DNA from: Phylloscopus collybita | Lineage: Eukaryota; Chordata; Aves; Passeriformes; Phylloscopidae | Assembly (NCBI GenBank): GCA_027886175.1 | Contig: JAJNNQ010000137.1 | Coordinates: 8,002,001 to 8,066,000, forward strand | DNA: 64,000 nucleotides | Direction of reading: 5' to 3' | In this document: piece after piece, positions 25,263 through 37,300 of the stretch | How the letters are laid out: each line of letters opens with the position of its first letter | How positions within the stretch are numbered: the first letter of the stretch is position 1 | The notes under the pieces: generated by a model | Told to the model about the DNA's origin: nothing | The model's database searches: none | What the model saw: the letters and a program-made list of their open reading frames with translations, nothing else | Program-made: the position numbers and the translations under genes

Positions 25263-28200
25263 GGTGTTTTAGTTGATTTACTTTGTCCATTCTCTTCTGT
25301 TGTGATTTTAAACCTCACAGTTTTTAGGTGGAAGTATCAATCCATGAGTATTTTACATGCATTCTGAACCCCATCCTTATAGAAAATGAAGTTCCTTTTG
25401 AAAGTGGTGTTAAATCATGCATAGATTAACAGAGACTGGATGTTAGTACAGTTCTGATTCCAGCTGAACTCTCTTCCTTAGATAGAAGTTGATGTGGGCA
25501 GGTGACTTGTGTACAGTTCACACCTTCACCACTGCTGCTTCTGTTACAAAGATTTCCTCTAGAGCCCTTGTGCGAAGAAATAGCACAGACCTGGGCTGTG
25601 GATTATCACGATTTTCCTTTATATAAAAAGCTGGAACTGAGTAGCACACAATTTCTTCTAAAACATCTCAGCAATATCACCTGTAATCCTCTGTTCTCTT
25701 CTCTCTCTAGGAGTGCTAATTACATGCTTAATGATTAGACTATAAATATCCATCCAGTCGATGAGAATTAAACACCTTCATGGACTGAAGCTAATTTTTT
25801 ATGTCTGACACATTTTTTTTTTGTTTTGACATTTGATTGTCTTGCACAATAAGGCAGAGTTGATGCCTGAGTTTTGTGTATATTTAGTAACAGTACAATG
25901 AGGCTCTGAGTGAGGAGGATGAGTGTTTGTGTTCATCTTAACTAAAAAAAATCAGGAATTTTATCACATCTGCTGTGACTGTATCTTCACTCTATCTGTC
26001 TTTTGTGTCTCACCACCCATTTACTTTTAATTTAAATTGAAATAGAAATTATCATGAATTTTCCCAGTGACATCAGTTGGAAAAATATCAAGCCCTCAAA
26101 GACAAGCACTTTAACTTTTTCAAAACACTTAAATCCAGAGGAGCTTAACATATCAGGTAGATGTTTTCAGGTGCATTTCAAGACTAATTTAAAACATTTA
26201 AAACTAATCTCACCTGTCACCTGAAAAACTTCCTTAAGTGGCCCATTTCTAAAACATGTTTGTGTATTTTTCAAGCATGCTAAGTACTGTTTGGAGTAAT
26301 TCTTAGCCTAGGCTTGATGGAAAAGAAACCTTCTGCAGGAACACAAAAACTCTGTGTATTTTGGGTAAACACAATTGTCCCCCCACAATTATGTTGGTGA
26401 ACAGAAGAAAACTATTGAGCTATGTTTGCCATTAAAATTATTCATTTAAATGGGTTGTTCCCATTGTGCACAGGTGGTAAACTTATCTCACATGTTTTTT
26501 GTATAAAAGTCTGAAATAAGTGAACACTGGCAAACAGACTCTAATGGTGTCATTAAAATGATTGTAAACATGCCTGTTGTTGCAGATGTGTGCTTTCCTT
26601 CTGTTGATATACACTCGGATTGTTGGTCAGGATCAAACACATGCAGACTTTCAGCATGTCAGAAAATGTCTGTATTCTAACGGGTTCTGTTTGGAAAAAA
26701 ATCTGTTTCCTTAAGGCCAGAATAGCTATAAAATAACCAGACTGCCCGATCAGATCCAATGTCTACTCCTATTTTCTTTGATTAGAGCTGTGTTCCCTGT
26801 ATTCTCTGCCATCTACGGTTTCAACAGAACAAGAGATTATGTGTTGCATCATTATGGTTTGAGGAAACGTTTCAACAGAGTAATAAATGCAGAGAAATAT
26901 ACAAAACTCCGGGCCAGGAAGTCATTCAGCTTTTTCTTCTTTCTGAAAATGTTGCCCTTTGCTTAGCTAAAATTGCCAGCTTTGCAGTGATTATTTACTC
27001 TACTACACAAGGTAACAGAGGCATGGCTGTTGTTATCCACCAGCGGATAGGATAAACTTAAACACATTTCCTCAGAGCCAAATTCTCCAACCTAAACCAA
27101 AAGTTGATGGACAGCTGGGAATTCAGCAGAACCATGTGCTTCCCCTTCTGCTTGGAGCAGGAGCTGTGCTCCACAGCTACTTGCAAGGAAAAGTGTAGCT
27201 CTGCAGTTGCTCAATCCGCCTACAAGCAAAGATTCCTCTGGAATCTGAAGTAAGGCTCATGGGGAAAGAAGCCAGAGGATTTACATCCATCTGTCTGTAC
27301 CCTCCCCTTGGGAAAACGTCTGTGCAGTAGTTATGTGTCCCAGAGGGGGGATTCCTTCTCAGTATTTTTTTTCAAGCAACTTCTTCTATAAGAAAGGATT
27401 GGTTTATTCATCCAGGCCATAAACTTCTGTTTATCCAGAATAATGCTCAGAATCCTTAAATGTTCACGGTGTCACTTGTACAAAATCCTAGTATTTAGGC
27501 TTTATAACTTCAAAATAATTTAGCTCTCTTTAGTGAGCCAAGAAACATTGCTGTATCCTAACCCACCTCTTATACACTGGCTAACAGCTCCCATCTCCGC
27601 TCAAGTGCAAAAGGAAATCAGATCTTCACCTTGAGAAAATGTCTCCAGCTCTACAGGCAGTGATGGTGCTATGCCCAGCCAAGCAGAGACAGCTGGTTTA
27701 CAGACAGCTATAGTCACATCTCGGAAGTTAAGAAACTTCTGTGTCAGGAATATACCAGATTTTATACATAAATGTGGGGCCCAAATCTCTTGGCATCTGC
27801 ATCAGTGGAATTCCAGCACAACTTTGGAATTATGTAGGTGTAATTTTGCCTAAGACAGCAAAATCCATTTCATACAGCACCATGAATCTTTAGAAATGGT
27901 AGAAGGCTTACCTTTTGTGTCCCTTTCTCTTCCAAATGCACAGAGCTCTTTACCTTAAAAAAGTCTTGGACTTCTTGACTTCTTTCTGTGTGGTACACTG
28001 CCTAAATATAGCTTGCTTGAGGTGTTATTAGATTTCTGTATTAGGACTGGAGGCTTGATACCTAAGAAATTAGTAGCAGCACAATATCTTTATCCAACTT
28101 GTTTAGCTAATGGAAGCACCCTCGATGCTTTCGTAAGCAGATAAAGCACAGAAAGTCACTCAGGGAAAGTTTCCTTACCTAAATGTGATCTTTAGTTCCA

Positions 28201-29682
28201 GAATAAAATCTTTGATTTGTGCACCCTCAGTGTCGATGAAGAATAATGTCAACGCAATTATTTTACACATTCATTCATCTGAATGAGAAAGTGGCTCTTT
28301 ATAGTGATTTCCTCTTCCTCACTTTCAAAAAACAAGTCCTGCCACAGTTAAAAATAGCCACGCACAAATTTAGAATGAAAACGCTTACCATTACTTGTGG
28401 CTTTTGTGTTTCTCTGTTTACAACCAAAATTCCCAAAGAAAAAAATGTGGTACACTTCTATATTTAGTTAATTGCCCTGGTGGAGAGAGAGTTAATGAGG
28501 CTGTCCATCCACCTTGGTGTTCAAATTGCCTCCTTGATTGATGATGCGGGGAGCAAACCTGCACCATGGGTCAGCGCCGAGAACGGCCCTGCACAAGACA
28601 CACTGCAGAGTTCCTTGTGTAGGTGGAGACACTTTCTACCCCACAGCATTCAGACACATGAGATCTCTCCAGGAGCAAGCTGAGGATTTATCATAATGGA
28701 AGTAAAAGTAGGTAATTTTTATTAATCTCATCCTTTTTTGCTTTTTCTTATGTAATCTTTGATTTAAAAGTTTGAAGCTCTACCCGCTATAATGCTAAGT
28801 CATTTAAGAGTAATTTTCTCTATGTTAACCTTCTCTCAGGTTACTGAGTCTTACTTTCATTTTGTGCACAGTGCAGCATAACTTTTTTAAATAGTTCATG
28901 TCAGCCAGAGAACAACATAACTAGAGGTGCTGAAACTACCTGCTCTTGGTTATGCAGTATGTCATAGCAAGAATGTTTATTAGATTTAATTTAACAATGC
29001 TTTTTTTATTAACTGAATACTTTTGACTCTCAGTTTCTGGGTAATTTAATGATGACTATTTTCTAAGCAGCAGTACCAATAGCTTACCTGCTTTGGGAGA
29101 GTTGTTGGCAGCAGCTGGATGGTCAGGCAGGCTGCATTCTGTATTTCCTGTTTGAGCCAGGCTGTGTCCTTCAGCAGCACTGACCCAGAACAACGCGTGG
29201 TGTCCCATCACATGGAGCCCTGCAGCCTGAAGGAAGCTTCACTCTGGAGCACTAGCACAGTCACTATCCCTGCAGTACCTTCCAGGAGCAGGAAAAAGGT
29301 GTTTGATGTAATTACCATCCACCTGAATGGTCTCCCTGCCAGGCTACCAAGCTGGGGATTCTGTTTTAACTGGGAAACTGGTGTAGAGCTGAGCTTTGTT
29401 TCTGCTGATTCTCTGGTTGTCATTGACATTCTGTTCCTCCTTGGTACCTTGTGTGATTGATAGCACAGCAGGGAACAGCACAGGAGGGCTTCAGGCTTCT
29501 CTCCTCTCCTCCAGAACAGATCACAGCTTAGCAACCTCTTCTCTGAGAAACAGACTTCAAACTGCTGGATAAGAAAGGACTGCATTCAAGTTTCCCCACT
29601 GAAAATAGTCTTGTAGCCAGAAGACTGTTATGGCAAAAAAAACAACCTCCACCTTCTCAGGCTCAGCTCCACGCTGCTCACA

Positions 29683-29704
29683 GTGTCCATGGAGCCATGG
29701 ACAC
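29683..29704. repeat. Short perfect inverted repeat (10-bp arms)
   Basis: GTGTCCATGG and CCATGGACAC are exact reverse complements separated by two bases (AG). This could form a small hairpin. Palindromes of this size are expected occasionally by chance in 64 kb. Confidence 0.8.
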
Positions 29705-30390
29705 ACTGACCACAGCCCTTTGTACTGTGGGAGTCCATAGGTCAGATGTGGTTGCCTAAACTCTGAATCCTAGCCTGGAACTGGAGACAGACAGTTGTAG
29801 CTACGTGTTTAGCTCAGACTAAAGATGCCATTTCTGATAATTCATATAGTAATAGAATTTATTTTTTTTTTAAGAAGTAAAATTTATATTTAGAAAAGTA
29901 TCAGCTGATGAATTTTCATTGCCTATGTTAGATTATAAATTCATTGGCCATATTTGTGAATTTTTTTGAAACTGTATAAGAACAGTTACAGGTATTAAAA
30001 TTGTTTTTCATATTTTGATAGTTGATACTTCTTGTCTTATTTTTCTTTTTTCCACAATGGTAGCAGTTGAAAGAAGGAAACTGCCTCTAATGAAACCATT
30101 AAAAATAATGCCAATGTTTTAAGAATTGGCATGCATTTGTAACAAGGTAACAAATATTATTTTTTCCTCTCGGTTCTTTTTCATGGAAAAATGCCAAGAT
30201 GCACATTTCTGTGAAAAAAGAAAAATCTGTGATTTTTATGAGACAGTAGAAAATTGCAAAAAAGTTATGTTTAAATGAGTAAGGAGTACGTGACTTATTA
30301 GTTCAAGATTATCATAATAGTGAATATTCAGCATCTACACTTTGAAGAGGATATTCCTCATACAAGTATTACCATTCTGCTGCTGTACAA

Positions 30391-30415
30391 TTTTGTTTGT
30401 TTGTTTGTTTGTTTT
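30391..30415 (+). repeat. (TTTG)n microsatellite
   Basis: About six units of TTTG with a T-rich 3' edge. Confidence 0.9.
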
Positions 30416-30742
30416 TAAAAGTCCAGTCACAAAGGAATAATTATATGCCAAAGACTTATTATTTGATTCCATTTTAGGTAGAATTGGTTAGGGTGGTAAG
30501 AAGGGGTTGTTTATTTGGTTTTCTAGTCTTTAAGATTTGTTTTGGTTTTGTAGTCATTATTTTTATTGGAAGCAAATATTGACTTACTGCAATCCTTGAA
30601 TTGTTTTCTCCTTCTTTAATAGACCACTTGCTTCCTACATGTGCCCAGAGAATAATCTTTTAATATCTCTGCAGGGATGTAAAGTTACTTTTAAAATTTA
30701 AAATCTAAAATTATTTTCATAATAAATTAATTTCAAAATAAT

Positions 30743-30816
30743 AAATTAAGAAAATAGCATGCATCCATAAAACTCAAATAAATTGAGTTTTTGGATGCAT
30801 GCTATTTTCTTAATTT
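30743..30816. repeat. Near-perfect 74-nt inverted repeat (about 34-bp stem)
   Basis: The left arm (30743-30777) includes AAGAAAATAGCATGCATCC. The right arm (30783-30816) includes GGATGCATGCTATTTTCTT, its reverse complement. Pairing base by base gives a stem of about 34 bp with a single unpaired T at 30768 and a 5-nt loop, ATAAA (30778-30782). Outside the arms the symmetry stops abruptly at 30742/30817. No flanking target-site duplication or transposase was seen. It may be a templated inverted duplication, the remnant of a small MITE-like element, or the template of a hairpin RNA. The sequence alone does not decide. Confidence 0.9.
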
Positions 30817-31073
30817 TAATCTGGCCCAAAAAATGATTATAGTCTAATCCTGATATCAAGAAATCAATTATCTTTCTTACTACTGTTGTTTGGAATATAT
30901 TAACTTCTGCATAATTTGTTATGGGTGAAAAGAGCAACAGTAGTGTATTAGACATAAAAAACTTTGGTCTTTAATAGAGTAAGATGAACACTGATGTGCT
31001 GGTAGAGCACTGGCTGAAGAGTCAGTGATTAAATGAAATAGCTTCTCATCATGGTCACCAATGTTGATGAGTC

Positions 31074-31119
31074 TTTTTGGTTTGGTGTTTTTGGTAGTTT
31101 TGGTTTTGGTTGGTAGTTA
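31074..31119 (+). repeat. G/T-rich low-complexity tract (TTTGG-type)
   Basis: An imperfect array of TTTTGG/TTGGT units. Simple sequence with no other feature. Confidence 0.7.
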
Positions 31120-34100
31120 TTGTTAGTGGGATTTTTTTTTCCTTTCTTTTTTTGTTCTTACAGGATTTACTAATCTTTGTTGTTCTAAAACCATCTTCAT
31201 TAAAAATATATATATATAAATAAATCACCTTTATTCTACAAAACCAAACTTGGCAAGTTTGGATTTCATTAGCGCTTTACTTACATCACTGGAATACTGT
31301 TAGAGAAAGAACTTGCTAGAAGAGTAAACATCTGCTCCAGAACTCCAGTACTCAGTGCTTATGCAGTTATGGCTTTGCATTTTACAGCCAGGAAGTTTAG
31401 AAGCTGCCATGTGGAAATGTAACACTCCATGTCTGTAGGTTGCATCCTGTGAATCAGATCTGTGGTGTAGGACTCTGAGCTGTGCTGGGGAGGGAGCACT
31501 AAGGAAACACTTGAATACTTTGGTCTGTGAACTTTCAAGGAAGAGCAAAGGTCGGATGTAATCTCTTTATTTTTTTCTTTTTCCATGTTACTCCTTTTTA
31601 TGAAGACAGTGACTTTTTTTGCACCTATGATGAGAGTGGGACTAAGCCTAAGGTTTTGGTATTTTAAAGGGATATACTTAAAATTTATCCAGTATAGCAA
31701 AATCTCATCACTGCACACTTTAAAATCTGTTACTTATTGTCAGATGATGACCTATACCTTATAATTGGCATACAATAAATTAAAATTATTTTGTCACAGA
31801 CTTAGGCTGTAAAATTGCATTCCTGGTAGAAGGTAATTTAAAGAGGAAGGAGCATGGGAAGTCATAGGATGTAATTTCAAAAATAGATCATATGTGTAAG
31901 GCACTTTCTTTTCTGAGGAAAAAAAAAGTTTGTTATCCATACTTAGATTTATTCAGATCAGTGGAAATTTTAAAATAAAATGTGATTTTCCTCCCAAATG
32001 AGACAGACTTCCTTGCAGAAAAAGCATCTGGCCTTACAAGCATCAGTAGTCATGGCTGGTAAATATTGGCATTAGAATAACAGGAAAGTCTCAGTAAGAA
32101 GTGAGGTCAGAGCTGGGTGCTCTGCTCTGCAAACATCTGAAGGCACAGAGGGCTTGCTGTCAGACAGTGGTAAATAAATGAAAGGTCATTATGTTCCTGT
32201 ATAAAGTAGATGACTTTTTATTTTTTTAATCGGAGGGGCTGAACCTACTTAACCTTTAAGCCTTATGTCATTCTCTGTTTTTTTTCTAAATGTTTCTGCC
32301 TCTTCACCTTATATTAAAACTACATTTGAGCTTGCATCCAGCAGGAAGAAAAGCAAAAGGAAAATAAAAAAAATAAACATAGTCTCTACACAGGCAGAAG
32401 AGTATCTTTGCAATTTATGAGCTGTGGCTCTTCGTAGTGAAATTTAAATTTTTCTAGATAGTTTTTACAGTAGGTATCTCCCCCAGCCCTAAGACAAAGC
32501 TAGTTTCCCTTTTTAAGGAAACCTCCTGTTGGTGCAGTCTGGGGTGTACAGAGCTGGAGCAGAGGCAACACGAGCTCTCAATATCATGGTAGAACAGGCT
32601 CAGTGGATGGAAACATTCTGAAAAAGGACACTTGGTACCATGAAAAATTCTCAAAGGATTTACACAGTGCCTTTGCCCTATACACACCCCATGTATAATG
32701 TCCTGTAATTTCCTCTCTCCTCTCCCCTCCCAAATTATGTGCAGAAACAACTAATAAACTGTCCTGCTAAGACATACTGCATAACCAAGGCACATGGGTG
32801 AGAGAGAAATAGCATTAAGAAGAATATTCTGTGTTGATGATTATGTGGACTTGACTTTTCAGAAGGAATGATCTCAGCCTCATTCCTCAAGGCTTCCCTT
32901 CTTTACAGTCCAAGAATCTGAGTCAAAATTGCTGGGACTTCAATGCCAAACTAATCTAATTTAATACTTTTAGCAATAGCTTGAGTCATGCTCAATGCTC
33001 TGCCTTGCTTCATTTAATTAAAAAAACAACACAAGGAAAAAATACTACAAAAGCAAGGCTGCCAAAGCTATGCAGTCTGTTTGTTTTCTGAGTGGGATTT
33101 GTTTACCAACTTTATTCTTTATATAGAGGACAGTTAAGCTGTTTTCACTAACTCATTTCTAATACTACCACCTCACCCAAGCTAAAGGCTATGAACTCTG
33201 CATTTCTTCCAACCAAAGAAGGCAAATGATGGTTAATAATATATCACTGTTCCAACCAAATATTTTATTTATTTAATTAAGTCCTATGGCAGTATTAACA
33301 TCCCAGCACAGCAATACAAAACTTGTGTATTCATATGTCTGTTTTCATGGAGGAATTAACAAAAGAACAGTAAGAGTAAAACCTAGGCAAGTAGTCTAGT
33401 AGTTTATTTTTTTTTAAGTTTTATTCCTCTCTGAGCACTGAGATCACAACTCCAGCAGAATTTGTTGTGAACCTCCTTTGTTAAGTGAGATTCTTGTCTG
33501 CTTAGTCCTTTTAATCCAGTCCCTTATTGTATGGGTCATCAACACACCATTATCTGGTAGAGGGTAAGGAGAAATTTCCCACTGAAAATTCCTTGGATAG
33601 TTGACTATGAGGCAACTTTATAAACTTGTTGCTAAATATCTGTCCCTGGCCAATGTCCCATACTAGATGTTGATTTAAAGCAACACGCCAATATTAGCAC
33701 CCGTGTAGAGAACATACAACCATGAAAACATTTGGCATTTGAATGTGCACTTGTAGTGTCTATGTTCTGTAAACTTTCAGGGTTAGGTTTTCTATAGCTA
33801 TTTTGTGTAATCTTTTGAAAGAATAATTCCACTCATTTTTAAATCAACTTATTTCCAGTCTCATCAAATTACTCTAAGTCACTGTGAACATTTTCTTCAC
33901 AGATATTAGGATTCATCTGACCTAACATTAAAAGCTTACAATGTAAGCTTACAAGCTTACACTTCTAGAGAGTGATTTATCTGATCTATTTTAAACAATA
34001 TATTTACCAAAGGATCACTCATACCATACAACTTTCTACTCTTTCCTTTTGACCATAGCAGAATCTAATTATTACTAGTTCAAAAATTAACCAGAAGAGG

Positions 34101-34280
34101 AATCTTAACCAACCACGTCTGTAGTCTGGGTGAAGGTCTCACAAGATTATGTTGACTGTGGAAATATTCGTACCTAAGCTATAAACAGGAGGCATGTTTT
34201 GATAGCCAAAAAACACCAGATACCATGGCAAGGTAAGAACTGAGCTGCAGAAGCTGTGGCATTGGCATCTCCCACCTTCA

Positions 34281-34330
34281 CAGCAATCCCCGCCTGAGCC
34301 GGGCGGCCGGAGCTCCCCGGCCAAGCAGCT
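34281..34330. other. Short GC-rich pocket with clustered CpG
   Basis: By count 38 of 50 bases are G or C, and five CpG dinucleotides fall between about 34290 and 34319, in otherwise AT-rich DNA. Inside it GGCCGG (34305-34310) and CCGGCC (34317-34322) form an inverted repeat around AGCTCC. On the minus strand it lies in open frames of about 100 codons in two registers. It is too short to be called a CpG island. It could be part of an unannotated exon or promoter, or a remnant of something inserted. Confidence 0.5.
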
Positions 34331-37300
34331 GCTCCACATCTTCTCCAGGGAAAAGGCAGAAGGCCAGATATTTTTCTGCACATACTTTGAAGTAGCTTTA
34401 CCACTGCTATTGGTATACAAACCGTAATCTGATTTAAACAATTTGTTCTTGCAAACGGAGCTACGGCCAAGTCATACGCAGTTAAGGGAAAATAAGACAA
34501 TATAATAATTTCCTATTTATTGGAATGAGGAATGAACTTGGATGTCCTCATGCTTCAGAAAAACAGTAATATGGATCCATGCATGAACTTAATTGCAAAC
34601 TCAAATTCTGTTGCAAGCAATATAACTAAATGTCCAAAATTGGGAGTTTTGGCCAAAAAATTGGACCTGATAATAAATTTTAATTTCTAGGGTCATCTCT
34701 TTCTAAAAAAAAGACCTCAGTTTACACTAGCCATGATTGCTGAAGTTTTAATTTCACTACAGAAGGAAAAGTAATCTCTAATTCAGTAAGACTCAGGATA
34801 GATGAAAAATATTTAATATTCACCACCTGCAAATGCTTCCTGAATTAAATAACAGGTCTGAAATCTATTTTCATCTTTATACATCCCTGTCTGGCCCATT
34901 GGTAAATTCACTTTGACTCAGCTTCTAAAATCCATAAAACAGACAGAGATAAAAACATTTCTTCTTTTTCTGTGTTTAAATTATTGACTAGGGAAACCAC
35001 AAAGCAGAGGCAGGTAAGTTAGAGGGCAGCCAGACACTAACTGTAATTGCATGTGAAATATTAGAAAATACTACATAAACATGGCATGAACGTTTGAATG
35101 TCTAGGTTTGTTTCCACTGAGGTTTTGTCTGGGCTCCAAATATACATTTACTGAACTGCTTAAGCCCATCTACTGAGCCACAGGTGACAGAAATAATCAG
35201 CATTATTGTTAAGGTCTTTTTTTGGACTTAAAGCAAACAACATTGTAGCCAAACAGAAAAAGGAAAGAAATATGTATGTGTTTGTAAAGAACCTTACTAA
35301 ATGGCTGGTCAGAAAAATGGTATTTGAGAACGTGTCAAAATAAGAAGCTTAAAATCACTGGTACTAGATCTGCAGCTAAGTTGTCAACTGTTTTTGTTAT
35401 GCCTAAATCATAAGCCCCAAGGACTGCTTTGCAGTCCTAGTGGCCATTCATCCTTGATGAACAAAAATATAAGGGCTGGAAACCATTCTGAAAGCTGAAC
35501 CTCTTTTAAAAAGCATTACTTTTTCCACCAGTCTGGCCAAATCTCTGCTCACCAAGAACTTTGAGCATAAACATCAAAACCTTCTTTTCCAGACAGGCTC
35601 GTAAACAATTACAGCGCCTAACTAGACATTGACCTCACTTGCCATATCACTGTACCACTTTTACTATTCCAAACTATTGTCAGGTGCCAGTAGGCTTTAT
35701 TTTTACTGCTATATTACTCTGTGATTTCAGTGTACTGATGTTATTTGAGTTATAACAATTGGTGGATGGATCAGAATTCTGACCTCTGAGTCAAATGAAT
35801 ATTCATGAATAATGCAAGTAGCCATTTGTCTACTGCTTTTGTTTTTAAATATTATTCCTCATTCTTGTCCTTCCTTATTTCTAAAGACAACATGCCTTTT
35901 ATCTAGAGGCAGATAAGCAACTGTAAAAATTCTACTCAAAGATTTTTTTCAGTTATTGCTATAAAAAATACTTTGCCAGTGAGATTTCCTGCTCTTCTGA
36001 TTTCTTCCTGAAACATGGACTACCTGCCAATATTTTAGAAAGAGATCTTGGATTGCCAATAAAATGAAATCTCAATAATTCTTGACTATCCCTTAAATAT
36101 TTGAGGGAAAACGAATATAAATATCTACAAATGTCAAACCCTAGGCAATAGAAGCCTATTAATCTAGAACAGTGTTTAAAGAATGCAAATGCTAGAAAAC
36201 CTATCATCTCTCTCTACATAGCCAGCTGCCACAGATCTATGCTAATATATTTTTCCACTTTCAATTTCTTTCATGTCTTAAAATAAATATAATCTAGACC
36301 CTTGTATTTACCTGTAGATATTGCTAAATTCTGCTCACAGCAAAAAAGCAAAAGCACTCTTCTCATTTCAGATCTGGCATTGATATCTTCTACTTAATAG
36401 TAAGTACGCTATCCCTAAGGGGAAAGCATAAACTACACCATCATACCAATTCATCTTATAGATTTTCTGGCTGGATATACTTACTGTTTCTTTCTCTCTT
36501 TCTATTCCTAAGACATTTCTCACCTTGAATTCACCTTTAGTCCCTGACCTAGCATTTCCAGTCATCGTCTGTATTTTGCACCCTAGTAGGTGACACTAAA
36601 ATCTATAAGAAAAATGTGTAGAACAATTGTGCTTTCAGTGTTAATCTGCTTTTAATGGAGTATTTGCTCTTAGCAGTCTGAAACCGTCTCCTTGGCTTGA
36701 TCTCCTTTTAATCTAATGCATCTGGATAAATGGTAAAAACTTCAGTCATTTGTTTTGCAAATGGATAAAGCATTCCTTGCTCATCTTCTGTGTACATCCA
36801 TTGGAGTGGATTTTGTTAAATTCAATTCAATGTTCTGGTAATTCCTAAGTTCCAAAATGTATCTTACTGTTTGGATAGTATTATTACCTGGCCCATTTGT
36901 GAAGCTCCTTTGCTCACTCCAGAAGTACCAATTCTGTCCACTTTCAGGGAGCAGGATTTTCCTTGGACCTTCTCTGAAATGGACTTTTTTGTTTTTAACC
37001 AAAGTTATGAGTAATTTTCATTTGTGATCTTTTTTTTTTTAACTTTTAATTACAATCCAACAAACTTTTTTTAGTTACCATTGCCTTTCTGCATCTTACC
37101 TGAATTTTTCGTGGTTCAGCTCAACAAAGGATGAGCAACTGTCATAGGATAGATGACTGCACGTGAATAACCCATTTTGTAAGAGCAGAGAAATTTCTAA
37201 ATGGCTTAATTAAGGACTGTCTTCTTCAGTTGTTCTGTATGCTGAAATTCCAAAACACTGGCAGGAGTTTCTAAATAGATAAAGAATCTTATGCTAAAGC

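Noticed and set aside
26778..26966. 62-codon plus-strand open frame with a basic, aromatic-rich protein
   Set aside because: The length is within chance expectation, and the frame has no recognisable domain and ends in a poly-Phe stretch from a T-rich run. No family is known to me.
29119..29585. Open frames of 113 codons (plus) and 125 codons (minus) over the same bases
   Set aside because: They overlap on opposite strands, show no motif or family resemblance, and sit in a locally GC-richer segment where stops are rarer. No splice or promoter context supports either.
33932..33960. Three copies of AAGCTTAC, partly palindromic
   Set aside because: The units are only eight bases and the array is imperfect, so it is too short to separate from chance or slippage.
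34139..34500. Minus-strand open frames of 100 and 108 codons across the GC pocket
   Set aside because: The two overlap in different registers and neither resembles a protein. Only the compositional anomaly was kept, as a finding.
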